Assembly (NCBI GenBank): GCA_020638905.1
Contig: JACKHP010000009.1
Coordinates: 62,001 to 126,000 of the forward strand
Length of the DNA: 64,000 nucleotides
Reading direction: 5' to 3'
Source: Planctomycetota bacterium
GTDB lineage: Bacteria; Planctomycetota; B15-G4
The notes under the pieces are model-generated. The model did no database searches. It was not told the origin of the DNA and worked only from the letters and a program-made list of their open reading frames with translations. Within the stretch, counting starts at the first letter, position 1. Every line of letters starts with the position of its first letter. Shown in pieces: positions 25,449 through 33,665 of this stretch. A program made the translations under genes and the position numbers.

Positions 25449-26930
25449 ATGTCCCCGTCCCGCCTCGCCCTCGTCGGTCTCGCGTGCCTCGCCTTCGTCC
25501 CGTGCGCGGTGGCAGGCGAACTCGACTTCGCTCCCTCGTCGTTCCTCGCCGGCAGCCAGCCCAACAGCGTCTCGCTCGGTGACTACGACGGCGATTCGAT
25601 CCCCGACCTCGCGGTGGCCGACGGCAACACGGCCACCGTGAAGCTGTGGAAGGGTGTCGGTGACGGCACCTTCACCGCGGACGGCACGTTGCCCGCGGCG
25701 TCGCAGACGCTCGCCGTCCTGCTCGTCGACCTCGACGGCGATTCCGACCTCGACGTGCTCGCCGGCAGCTCGAACGCCGACATCACGATCCACCGTGGCG
25801 ACGGCGCAGGGGGCTTCACCGCCGGTCCGATCTTCAAGGCCGCGTTGAGTGGCTCGCCGCCCGACCCGATCGACTTCGCCGTGGTCGACGTGAGTGGTGA
25901 CGGTCTCGTCGACATCTGCTGCGCGAACTGGCAGGCGAACTCGATCTCGGTCCACCGTGCCCTTGCCAACGGCACCTACGCGCCGCCGATCACGCTGCTC
26001 TACCCGGGCATCCTGCTGCGCACGATCTGCGCCGGCGACTTCGACGAGGACGGCGACATCGACCTCGCCACGGGCGGCCTCGGGACGCTGGTGCGCATGG
26101 TCGACAACCAGGGTGCCGGCGTGTTCGCCGACAAGGGTGGCATCAGCGGCTACACCGGATGGCTCGCCCGCGCCGCCGACTTCGACGGCGACGGCCACCT
26201 CGACCTGCTCGTGAGCAGCATCCCGACGAACGGCGTCGCGGTGGCACGCGGCCACGGCGACGGGACGTTCGACGCGCCCTTCACGATCCCCGCCGGCTAC
26301 CAGCCGCTCGGCATGGTCGTGGAGGACCTGGACGGAGACGGCGACCTCGACGTCGCGGCGACCACGTCCCTCTCGAACCGCATCGCGATCGTGACGAACG
26401 ACGGTGCCGGCGGCGGCACCCTCGCGTCGGCCTGGACGAACACCGGCGACGCCTACACGATCGATGCCGCGGACCTCGACGGCGACGGACTGGCGGACCT
26501 CGTGAGCAACGAGTTCGACACCGACTCGTGCACCGTGCTCATGAACCTCGGCGAAGGCCCCTGGACGAACACCGGCGCCGTTCTCGGCCAGGCCAGCGGC
26601 CTGCACGCGGCGCTCACCGGCTCGGGTCCGCTCACCGCGGGCTCGACGAACGTGCTCGACCTGGCGTTCGCGCGCTCGGCCACGAGCGCCGTGTTCGTGC
26701 TCGGCCTGTCGCTGCTCGACGCGCCGTTCAAGGGCGGCGTGCTCGTGCCGAACCCCGATCTGATCGTGGCGGGCCTGCCGCTCGACGCGCAGAAGAACCT
26801 GATCTTCCCGTTCGCCTGGCCCGCCGGCGTGCCCGCGGGGACGCCGTTCTGGATCCAGGAGTGGTTCACCGACGCGAGCAACCCGCTCGGTTTCGCGGCC
26901 TCGAACGGACTGCGCGGCGAGGCGCAGTAG
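25449..26930 (+). CDS. Secreted FG-GAP/VCBS repeat protein with lineage-specific C-terminal tail
   Basis: A 493-residue exported protein (signal LALVGLACLAFVPCAVAG). FG-GAP repeats with calcium-binding DxDxDG motifs recur through residues 40-380 (GDYDGDSIPDLAVADGNT, DLDGDSDLDVLAGSS, DFDEDGDIDLATGG, DLDGDGDLDVAATT). These form an integrin-alpha-like propeller. The last 115 residues are a separate module (VFVLGLSLLDAPFKGG ... FPFAWPAGVPAGTPFWIQ) also found at the end of the haem peroxidase at 3-1664. The start ATG follows AGGAG; an upstream ATG in the same frame is rejected because it has no signal. It is likely a surface or extracellular structural protein. The gene is controlled by an AT-rich palindrome-bearing promoter and ends at a strong hairpin. 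Confidence 0.85.
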   Translation: MSPSRLALVGLACLAFVPCAVAGELDFAPSSFLAGSQPNSVSLGDYDGDSIPDLAVADGNTATVKLWKGVGDGTFTADGTLPAASQTLAVLLVDLDGDSDLDVLAGSSNADITIHRGDGAGGFTAGPIFKAALSGSPPDPIDFAVVDVSGDGLVDICCANWQANSISVHRALANGTYAPPITLLYPGILLRTICAGDFDEDGDIDLATGGLGTLVRMVDNQGAGVFADKGGISGYTGWLARAADFDGDGHLDLLVSSIPTNGVAVARGHGDGTFDAPFTIPAGYQPLGMVVEDLDGDGDLDVAATTSLSNRIAIVTNDGAGGGTLASAWTNTGDAYTIDAADLDGDGLADLVSNEFDTDSCTVLMNLGEGPWTNTGAVLGQASGLHAALTGSGPLTAGSTNVLDLAFARSATSAVFVLGLSLLDAPFKGGVLVPNPDLIVAGLPLDAQKNLIFPFAWPAGVPAGTPFWIQEWFTDASNPLGFAASNGLRGEAQ

Positions 26931-26941
26931 TCCCCGCCGCG

Positions 26942-26981
26942 GGGTCGAGTCATCGAGCGCGCCGTCTCGACGACTCGACCC
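26942..26981. terminator. Bidirectional hairpin between convergent genes
   Basis: GGGTCGAGTCATCGAG (26942-26957) pairs with 26966-26981 with one mismatch around an 8-base loop. It lies 12 bases after the FG-GAP stop and 20 bases from the stop of the minus-strand gene, so it can serve both. Confidence 0.7.
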
Positions 26982-27000
26982 TGTGGTGGCCGCGCGCGCC

Positions 27001-28245
27001 TCAGGCCTGCGAGAGGTCGAAGCGCAGGAGCGGCATGGCAGGGATGGGCGGGTACGTGAGCGAGAGGCGCCACGCGCGGAAGGACTTCACGTCGTGGCCC
27101 ATGCGCTCGAGCGTCCATTGCACGAGCTCGGGGTAGCGCGGCACGTCGGACGCGTGCAGCAAGGGTGGCGCGGCACCCATGTCGACCACGCGCGCCGGCA
27201 CCGGCAGTCCGTAGTGGCGACGTCCGTCGAGTTCGGGGTCGGAACTCGTCTCGAGCCGCGACAGGATCTCGGCCCGCGGTTCGACATCGGCATACGCCAG
27301 GTCTTCGTGCACGAAGACGTCGATCTGCAACTTCTCGCAGGGCGTGTTGATCGGCACGGCCGCGACCGCCGAGTCGCCGTCGACCTGCGCGCGCTGCCGG
27401 CCGATGCGGTCGGCGCGGCGGCCGAAGACGCAGTCGACGGTGCCCGTGAGGCCGATCGGTCCTTCGCGCATCTCCCACAGCGTGCCGCCCTGCACCTCGA
27501 TCGGTGAGAGCGCGTCGGGCTCGACGCTGCTGAACGCGCGCACGAGCGGCGGACCTCCGTCGGGTCCGCCCGGGTCGAGCGGGACCACGCTGCTCACGGC
27601 CAGAGAACCGTCGATCGCACGGCGGAACGCCTGGTGTCGCACGAGCGGCCAGTTCGCGGTGTGCCGCAGGCGCCGGAAGTCGAACAGTCCTCCCACGGCG
27701 GCCGCGTCGACCCAGTCGTCGAGCGCACTCGGCACGTGCACGTGGATGCCGAGCTGGATCCGCGCCTGCACGCCCCAGATGGCGCTGTTGCCGAGGAACG
27801 CCTGGCGCCGGCTGGCTTCCTGGACGTCGGCCGAGTCGTCGGAGCCTCCCAGCGAACTCAGCAGCACGTCGAGCCCGGCGCGGTCGGTGGCGTGGGTCTG
27901 GACCACCGACTCGAACGCGTCCATGGCCTGCTCGACGCGGGTGCAGATCGCGTCGGACGCCCCGTGCCGCCGGCACGTGTCGAGCAGGATGCGCAGGCCC
28001 GGCGCGCCCGGCAGGTGGCCGACGGTGCTCGTCACGTCGTCGGCGTGGATGATCTTCGAGAGCTTCCAGGCCAGGTTGCGGTTGATGCCGTAGCGGCGAC
28101 ACACGTCCTGCGGACGGCGCGAGTCGGCGCCGATCGCGCGCAGGAGCTCGGCGAACGCGGAACGACAGCCGTCCATCGCGTCGAGCAGATCGGACTCGAA
28201 TCCGCGCACGGGAACGGCTGTTCTCTCTGTGGGATGAGGACCCAT
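27001..28245 (-). CDS. Unrecognised protein with an HTH-like N-terminal region
   Basis: A 414-residue cytoplasmic protein, no signal peptide or membrane segment. Residues about 40-70 (RRPQDVCRRYGINRNLAWKLSKII) look like a helix-turn-helix, followed by a helical region and a beta-rich C-terminal half that I cannot assign. The start ATG at 28245 lies in the divergent region shared with the DUF2959 gene. It could be a transcription regulator with a large sensory domain. Its position between the FG-GAP gene, which has an operator-like palindrome, and cytochrome locus 2 makes it a candidate regulator of either. The same frame stays open far upstream, but that is an effect of base composition and no signal supports a longer protein. 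Confidence 0.55.
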   Translation of the reverse strand: MGPHPTERTAVPVRGFESDLLDAMDGCRSAFAELLRAIGADSRRPQDVCRRYGINRNLAWKLSKIIHADDVTSTVGHLPGAPGLRILLDTCRRHGASDAICTRVEQAMDAFESVVQTHATDRAGLDVLLSSLGGSDDSADVQEASRRQAFLGNSAIWGVQARIQLGIHVHVPSALDDWVDAAAVGGLFDFRRLRHTANWPLVRHQAFRRAIDGSLAVSSVVPLDPGGPDGGPPLVRAFSSVEPDALSPIEVQGGTLWEMREGPIGLTGTVDCVFGRRADRIGRQRAQVDGDSAVAAVPINTPCEKLQIDVFVHEDLAYADVEPRAEILSRLETSSDPELDGRRHYGLPVPARVVDMGAAPPLLHASDVPRYPELVQWTLERMGHDVKSFRAWRLSLTYPPIPAMPLLRFDLSQA

Positions 28246-28509
28246 CGGCACACGGTCCTGGCAGGGAGTGGATCGGGACGGACGAGTATGCCGCATCGAC
28301 GGGCCGCCGCGTAGCAGGCTGTCGACGTGGTCTTCCGCGGCGGAGAGCGGCCTCGCTCCGAGGAGCGAAGCGCTCGGCTCGGGATGCGGGCCGCTTTCAA
28401 GTCCCGCGTCGTCGTTCCGAAAGGGGGAGACGGTCCGCACGTCCGTGACGCGCGCCGCCGACGCGCGTCGCCGACGGACCCCGGACCGCCCACCCCGAGG
28501 ACGCCACCC

Positions 28510-29328
28510 GTGTCGAATCCCGTGCTCGCGCGGCTCGCCGCCGCCCTCGTCCTGCTGCCCGCCGTGACGGGTTGCGAGGCCGTCTCGAACCTGTTCGTGA
28601 AGCAGAGCGACGGCACGTCGTTGACGAGCGTCGACGGCCTGCTCGACGAGGTCGAGTCGGTGCACGTCGAGCTCGCGCTCTCGCGTCAGCGGCTCGCCGA
28701 GGCCATGTCGGCACTCCGGACCCTGGTCGCGCCCGACTTCGGAGGCGACGCGCTCTCGTCCTATGCGCTGCTGGTCGACGCGGTCGAGCGCTCGGAGACC
28801 CAGGCGGCCGCGTTGCGCGCCCAGGCCGACCCGATGCAGGGCGCGGCGGAGCACGTCTTCGCCGCGTGGCAGGCCGACCTCTCGGCGTTCGCCGACGACG
28901 GCCTGCGGCAGGTGAGCCGCGAGCGCATGGAGGAGACGCACGCACGCTACGACGCGATCCTGACGGGACTGCTGCCGGCGCTGGCGCGCTTCGACGAGCT
29001 GAACCGCACGTTGCGTGACGCCGTGCTGTTCCTCGGGCACGACTTCAACGCGACGGCGGTGGCCGAGCTGGCCCAGGACGTCCAGGCGATGGACGCGCGC
29101 GCGGCGGAGGTCGACGCGCTCTTCGTCGAGAGCGTGGACGCCGCGCGCTCCTATGTCCAGGCGGCAGCCATGCCGGGCGAGACGTCTCTCGCCCGGCGCC
29201 GGCCCGACGCGTCCGCGGCCGCCTCGGACGACGTGGGTCCGCGCGCGGCCGCCGACGAGTCGACGGCGGCCGAGAAGCTGGGCGCCTTCCCGGTGTCGCC
29301 GGCGGTCTCGCGCTCGCCGTCGCGCTGA
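28510..29328 (+). CDS. DUF2959-type lipoprotein
   Basis: A 272-residue lipoprotein (lipobox AVTGC, C22) starting at GTG 28510. It is almost entirely helical, with heptad-like runs (LVDAVERSETQAAALRAQAD; RERMEETHARYDAILTGLL). The motif RDAVLFLGHDFNATAVAEL is characteristic of the DUF2959 family, whose members are envelope proteins of unknown function. The C-terminal 60 residues are low-complexity. It is the first gene of cytochrome locus 2, 42 bases before the membrane flavoprotein. A role in anchoring or spacing envelope components is conceivable but not shown. Upstream in-frame starts are rejected since they would bury the signal peptide. Confidence 0.75.
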   Translation: MSNPVLARLAAALVLLPAVTGCEAVSNLFVKQSDGTSLTSVDGLLDEVESVHVELALSRQRLAEAMSALRTLVAPDFGGDALSSYALLVDAVERSETQAAALRAQADPMQGAAEHVFAAWQADLSAFADDGLRQVSRERMEETHARYDAILTGLLPALARFDELNRTLRDAVLFLGHDFNATAVAELAQDVQAMDARAAEVDALFVESVDAARSYVQAAAMPGETSLARRRPDASAAASDDVGPRAAADESTAAEKLGAFPVSPAVSRSPSR

Positions 29329-29370
29329 GCGCGCGGTGAGCGCGTCCGTCCGCCGAAGGAGCCGCGGCCC

Positions 29371-31596
29371 GTGAGCTGGGTCGTCCTGCTCGCGCTCGTG
29401 CTCGCGCTGCTGCTCGCGCTGGCCGTCGCGCTCGCACGTCGCGCCGAACGACGTCGCACCGAGTCGGTGGTGCGCGCGCGGCGCGCGGCCCTCGACGCCG
29501 GCGACCGGCAGGCGCGCCTGCAGCATCCCGTGGTCGATCTCTCGCGCTGCCTCGGCTGCGGCACCTGCGTCGAGGCCTGCCCCGAGGAGGGCGTGCTCGA
29601 GCTCGTGCACGGCCAGGCGCAGGTGGTCGCCGGTGCGCGTTGCGTGGGACACGCGACGTGCGCGCGCGAGTGTCCGGTGGGCGCGATCACGGTCACGCTG
29701 GCCGACCTCGACACGCGTCGCGACGTGCCCGTGCTCGAGCCGTCGCTCGAGGCGCAGGGCGTCCCCGGGCTGTTCCTGGCGGGAGAGCTCACGGCGCACG
29801 CGCTGATCAAGACCGCCGTCGAGCACGGCACGCGCGTCGCGCGCGCCGTCGCCGCGCGCGGGCAGGCGCCGGACGATGTGCTCGACCTGTGCATCGTGGG
29901 CGCCGGTCCCGCGGGACTGGCGTGCGCGCTGGAGGGCCTGCGTCTCGGCCTGCGCGTCGTGCTGCTCGAGCGCGAGACGAGCGTCGGGGGCACGGTGCGG
30001 CACTATCCGCGCCGCAAGCTCGTGCTCACCCAGCCCGTCGCGCTCCCGCTGCACGGGACGCTCGCGCGCACGACCTACGAGAAGGAGGAGCTCGTCGGGC
30101 TCTGGGAGCGCGTCGTGCGCGAGCACGCCGTCCCGCTGCGCGGCGGACGCACGCTGCGCGCGGTCGAGCGCGACGGCGACGGCTTCGTCGTGCGCACCGA
30201 CGTCGACACCGTGCGCGCGCACTCGGTCTGCCTGGCCCTGGGGCGGCGCGGCACGCCGCGGACCCTGGGCGTCCCCGGCGAGGAGCTGCCGAAGGTCGCG
30301 TACGGACTGCTCGACGCCGCCACGCTGAGCGGACGCCGGGTGCTCGTGGTGGGAGGTGGCGACAGCGCGCTCGAGGCCGCGCTGGCGCTCGCGGAGCAGC
30401 CCGGGAACCGCGTCACTCTCAGCTACCGCAAGGACGCCTTCACACGCGTGCGCGCGCGCAACGCGGAGCGCCTCGCGCGGGCCGAGGCCGAGGGGAGCGT
30501 GGCCGTCCTGCGGCGCAGCGAGGTGACCGAGGTGCGTGTCGGCGAGGTCGTGCTCGCGCTGCACGGCGAGCACGGGACGCGCGCGCTGCGCCTCCCGAAC
30601 GACGACGTCTTCGTGCTCGTCGGCGGCACGCCGCCGTTCGAGCTGCTCGAGCGCGCGGGCGTGTCGTTCGATCCGGCCCGGCGCGCGCCGGTGGACGCGC
30701 CGGGCGAGCTCGGCACGGGACTCGTCCCGGCCCTGGCGGCCGCGCTCGTCGCGGCGGTGGCCGCGCTGCTCTTCGCCACGTGGCACCACGGCTACTACGC
30801 GCTGCCGATGGCGCGGCGTCCGACGCATCCCGACCACGCGTGGTTGCGCGCCGGCGCGGGGCTCGGCCTGGGACTCGGCCTGCTCGCCGCCCTCGCCGTG
30901 GCGGTCAACCTGGCCTACGTCGCGCGGCGTGCGGGCTGGCTGCGCGTCGGCTCGCTGCGCGCGTGGATGACGAGCCACGTGGCCACCGGCGTGGCGGCGG
31001 TGCTGTGCGCGATGCTGCACGCGGGCATGGCGCCGCGCGACACCGTGGGCGGCGACGCGTTCGCCGCGCTCGTCGTGCTGCTCGGAACGGGCGCGCTCGG
31101 ACGCTACGTGTACGCCTGGGTGCCGCGCGCCGCGAACGGCCGCGAGCTGCGGCTCGACGAGCTGCGCGCCGAGCTGCTGGCCGTCCCCGGGACGCGCGTG
31201 GACGACGCGTTCGACGGCGAGGTGCGTCGCGAGGTCGTGGCGCTGCTCGACGCACGCCGCTGGAAGGGCTCGTCGGCCTCGCGCGTGCTCGCGCTGTGCG
31301 GCGTCCAGCTCGACCTGGCGCGCACGGCGCGTCGCATCCGAGAGCGGGCGTCGGTCGCGGGCGTCCCGCGCGACCGGGTCGACACGGCGCTCGAGCTGGC
31401 CCGTCGCGCACACCGCGAGGCGTTGCTCGCGGCCCACGCCGAGGACGCGCGCGCGGCGCTGGCGTCCTGGCGCTGGCTGCACCGCTGGATGGCGGCCCTG
31501 CTCGTGGTGCTGCTCGTGCTGCACGTCGGCTACGCGCTGACCTACGGCGGTCTGCTGGCCGGCGAGGCCGCGCACGTCCCGGGGGTGCTCGAATGA
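29371..31596 (+). CDS. Membrane [4Fe-4S]/FAD/NAD(P) oxidoreductase fused to a cytochrome b-like diheme domain
   Basis: A 741-residue fusion. One N-terminal transmembrane helix (residues 3-22) precedes a ferredoxin-like domain with C60-C63-C66-C70 and a second site C91-H94-C97-C101. An FAD domain (GAGPAG, 177-182) and an NAD(P) domain (GGGDSA, 328-333) follow; no CxxC redox pair is present, so it is not a thioredoxin reductase. The C-terminus has about five membrane helices. Two of these carry histidines exactly 14 residues apart (H536/H550 and H704/H718), the spacing of bis-histidine b haems; a further HH pair is at 472-473. I infer electron flow from NAD(P)H or ferredoxin through FAD and Fe-S to two b haems and then to the next gene's 23-haem cytochrome. 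GTG start with AAGGAG; ATGA overlap downstream. Confidence 0.8.
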   Translation: MSWVVLLALVLALLLALAVALARRAERRRTESVVRARRAALDAGDRQARLQHPVVDLSRCLGCGTCVEACPEEGVLELVHGQAQVVAGARCVGHATCARECPVGAITVTLADLDTRRDVPVLEPSLEAQGVPGLFLAGELTAHALIKTAVEHGTRVARAVAARGQAPDDVLDLCIVGAGPAGLACALEGLRLGLRVVLLERETSVGGTVRHYPRRKLVLTQPVALPLHGTLARTTYEKEELVGLWERVVREHAVPLRGGRTLRAVERDGDGFVVRTDVDTVRAHSVCLALGRRGTPRTLGVPGEELPKVAYGLLDAATLSGRRVLVVGGGDSALEAALALAEQPGNRVTLSYRKDAFTRVRARNAERLARAEAEGSVAVLRRSEVTEVRVGEVVLALHGEHGTRALRLPNDDVFVLVGGTPPFELLERAGVSFDPARRAPVDAPGELGTGLVPALAAALVAAVAALLFATWHHGYYALPMARRPTHPDHAWLRAGAGLGLGLGLLAALAVAVNLAYVARRAGWLRVGSLRAWMTSHVATGVAAVLCAMLHAGMAPRDTVGGDAFAALVVLLGTGALGRYVYAWVPRAANGRELRLDELRAELLAVPGTRVDDAFDGEVRREVVALLDARRWKGSSASRVLALCGVQLDLARTARRIRERASVAGVPRDRVDTALELARRAHREALLAAHAEDARAALASWRWLHRWMAALLVVLLVLHVGYALTYGGLLAGEAAHVPGVLE

Positions 31597-33665
31597 GGCG
31601 TCCCTCGGTGAAGCTGCTGGTCGGCGTGTGTTCTCTGGGGCTCGTGCTCGTGGTGGGGCTGCTGGACCTGCGCCGCACCGCGCCGGGAGCGCTCTCGGCC
31701 ATGCACGCCCGGGTACCCGAACTGGCCGGCGCGAACGCCTGCGCCGCGTGTCACGGAGGCCTGTTCACGAGCGTGACCGAGGCCTGCCTCGACTGCCACG
31801 GCGCGATCGACGCGCAGATCGCGTCCAGCGCGGGACTCCACGGCGGCCTCGATCGCAGCGAGGCCGTGCGCTGCGTGACATGCCACTCGGAGCACCACGG
31901 CGAGGCGTTCCCGATGGTGAACGCGGCCAGTTTCGCGCGCGCCGGCGTCGACGACGTCGAGGCCTTCGACCACGTGCTCGTGGGCTTCGTGATGGACGGT
32001 GCGCACCTCGAGCGCGACTGCACGGCCTGTCACGAGCACGCGCGCGACGATCTGCCGCCCGAAGGGACTCCGCGCTTCGGCGGCCTGTCCCGCGACTGCG
32101 CGGCGTGCCACGCGGACCCGCACGAGGGACGCATGACGGTCGACTGCGTGCGCTGCCACGGCCAGCGGACCTGGGACGGCCTGGGCTCCCTCGGACACGG
32201 AGACCGGTTGCCGCTCGTGGGCGGGCACGCCGACGTGGCCTGCGCGACGTGCCACGTCGAGGGCACGTCCCACGGGCTCGAGGCGCTGGGGACGCGCGGG
32301 TCGGCGTCGCTCGACGCGCGCATGTGCGCCGTCTGCCACGCGTCACCGCACGACCCGGGCTTCGTGCGCGACGTGGGACTCGTGACCTCGCGTCCGGCGG
32401 GGGACGCCTGCGCCGCGTGCCACCTCGCCGGGCAGACGCTCTTCCGCTCACCGGACGTCGACGTGCCGCCGGCGCTGCACGCGCTCACGGGCTTCGCGCT
32501 CGACGCCCCGCACGCCGCCGTCGCGTGCGACGCGTGCCACGGCGTGGCCGGTACGTTCGCCGAGCGCTTCCCCGGACGCCCGGCCGACGACTGCCGCGCG
32601 TGCCACGCCGATCCGCACGGCGGACAGTTCGACGCCTCGCGAAGGACGCCGGGCGACTGCCTCGCGTGCCACGCGCGCGACGGGTTCGTCCCTCCGCGCT
32701 TCGACGCCGACGCGCACGCGGCCACCGCGCTCCCGTTGGACGGAGCGCACGCCGCGCTGACCTGCGAGGCGTGTCACGAGCGTCCCGCGCCGGATGCGCC
32801 GCGCGCCTTCGCCGGCACGCCCGCGCGCTGCGAGGACTGCCACGCCGATGCGCACGATGGCGCCTTCGACGCGCGCCTCGTCGCGCAGCCCGACGATCCG
32901 CGCGGGACGTGCGCACGCTGCCACTCGGTCGAGCGCTTCGACGATCCCCTGCCCGGCGGCTTCGTGCACGGCGCGTGGACGGGCCTCGTGCTCGACGGCG
33001 CGCACCTGCAGGTCGGCTGCGAGACCTGCCATCCCGCCACGCACGCATCCGACGACGCCGGACGTCGCTTCGGACGCGTCGCCGACCACGTCGACGTCGC
33101 GCGCGGTTGCGCCGCCTGCCATGCCGACGTGCACGAGGGAGCGTTCGAACGCCCCGGCCTGGCGCGCAGCGTCGACGGACGCACCGACTGCGCGCGCTGC
33201 CACGACGCGACCTCGTTCCGCAGCCTGCCCGACGGCTTCGACCACCGCCGTTGGACGGGCTTCGCGCTCACGGGCCGCCACGAACAGTCGGCCTGCTCGG
33301 CCTGCCACGTGCCGCGCGCGCCCGACGGCGACGGACGCACCTGGTCGCACGCCGTCGGGTCGCGCTGCGCCGACTGCCACGTCGATCCGCACGCGGGGCA
33401 GTTCCGCGTGGACGACGCCACCGACTGCGCGGTCTGCCACCGCGCGGCCGCCACCTTCGCCGACCTGCGCTTCGACCACGAGACCGACGCGCGCTTCGCC
33501 CTGGGCGATGCGCACTCCGGGCTGTCGTGCGCCGCGTGCCATCCCACCGTCGAGGCGGGGATGTACCAGGTCGTGCGCTGGCGTCCGCTCTCGGGCGCGT
33601 GCGTCGACTGCCACGGCGTGCAGGAGAGCGTGCTCCTCGCGCGCCGGGCCGGAGGCGCGCGGTGA
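31593..33665 (+). CDS. 23-haem c-type cytochrome
   Basis: A 690-residue protein with an N-terminal signal/anchor (KLLVGVCSLGLVLVVGLLDL) that may remain uncleaved, and 23 CXXCH motifs by my count. Many units follow the pattern FDH..TGF.L.G.H....C..CH (for example FDHRRWTGFALTGRHEQSAC then SACH), which is found in large periplasmic wires. It overlaps the membrane flavoprotein as ATGA and the following barrel gene as GTGA, so three genes are tightly coupled. If the N-terminal helix anchors it in the inner membrane, it would receive electrons from the b-haem domain and span the periplasm towards the barrel. Spacing and motif type differ from the paired-CXXCH proteins of locus 1, so it is not a recent copy of them. 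Confidence 0.92.
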   Translation: MRRPSVKLLVGVCSLGLVLVVGLLDLRRTAPGALSAMHARVPELAGANACAACHGGLFTSVTEACLDCHGAIDAQIASSAGLHGGLDRSEAVRCVTCHSEHHGEAFPMVNAASFARAGVDDVEAFDHVLVGFVMDGAHLERDCTACHEHARDDLPPEGTPRFGGLSRDCAACHADPHEGRMTVDCVRCHGQRTWDGLGSLGHGDRLPLVGGHADVACATCHVEGTSHGLEALGTRGSASLDARMCAVCHASPHDPGFVRDVGLVTSRPAGDACAACHLAGQTLFRSPDVDVPPALHALTGFALDAPHAAVACDACHGVAGTFAERFPGRPADDCRACHADPHGGQFDASRRTPGDCLACHARDGFVPPRFDADAHAATALPLDGAHAALTCEACHERPAPDAPRAFAGTPARCEDCHADAHDGAFDARLVAQPDDPRGTCARCHSVERFDDPLPGGFVHGAWTGLVLDGAHLQVGCETCHPATHASDDAGRRFGRVADHVDVARGCAACHADVHEGAFERPGLARSVDGRTDCARCHDATSFRSLPDGFDHRRWTGFALTGRHEQSACSACHVPRAPDGDGRTWSHAVGSRCADCHVDPHAGQFRVDDATDCAVCHRAAATFADLRFDHETDARFALGDAHSGLSCAACHPTVEAGMYQVVRWRPLSGACVDCHGVQESVLLARRAGGAR

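Noticed and set aside
28246..31575. Upstream extension of the HTH-containing gene by more than 1000 codons
   Set aside because: The extension runs antisense to the DUF2959 and flavoprotein genes and is arginine/histidine-rich noise; the ATG at 28245 gives a normal protein.
29371..31596. Thioredoxin reductase or YpdA-type bacillithiol reductase
   Set aside because: The FAD/NAD(P) domains are similar, but no CxxC redox pair is present, and the fused ferredoxin and b-haem-like domains point to electron transfer.
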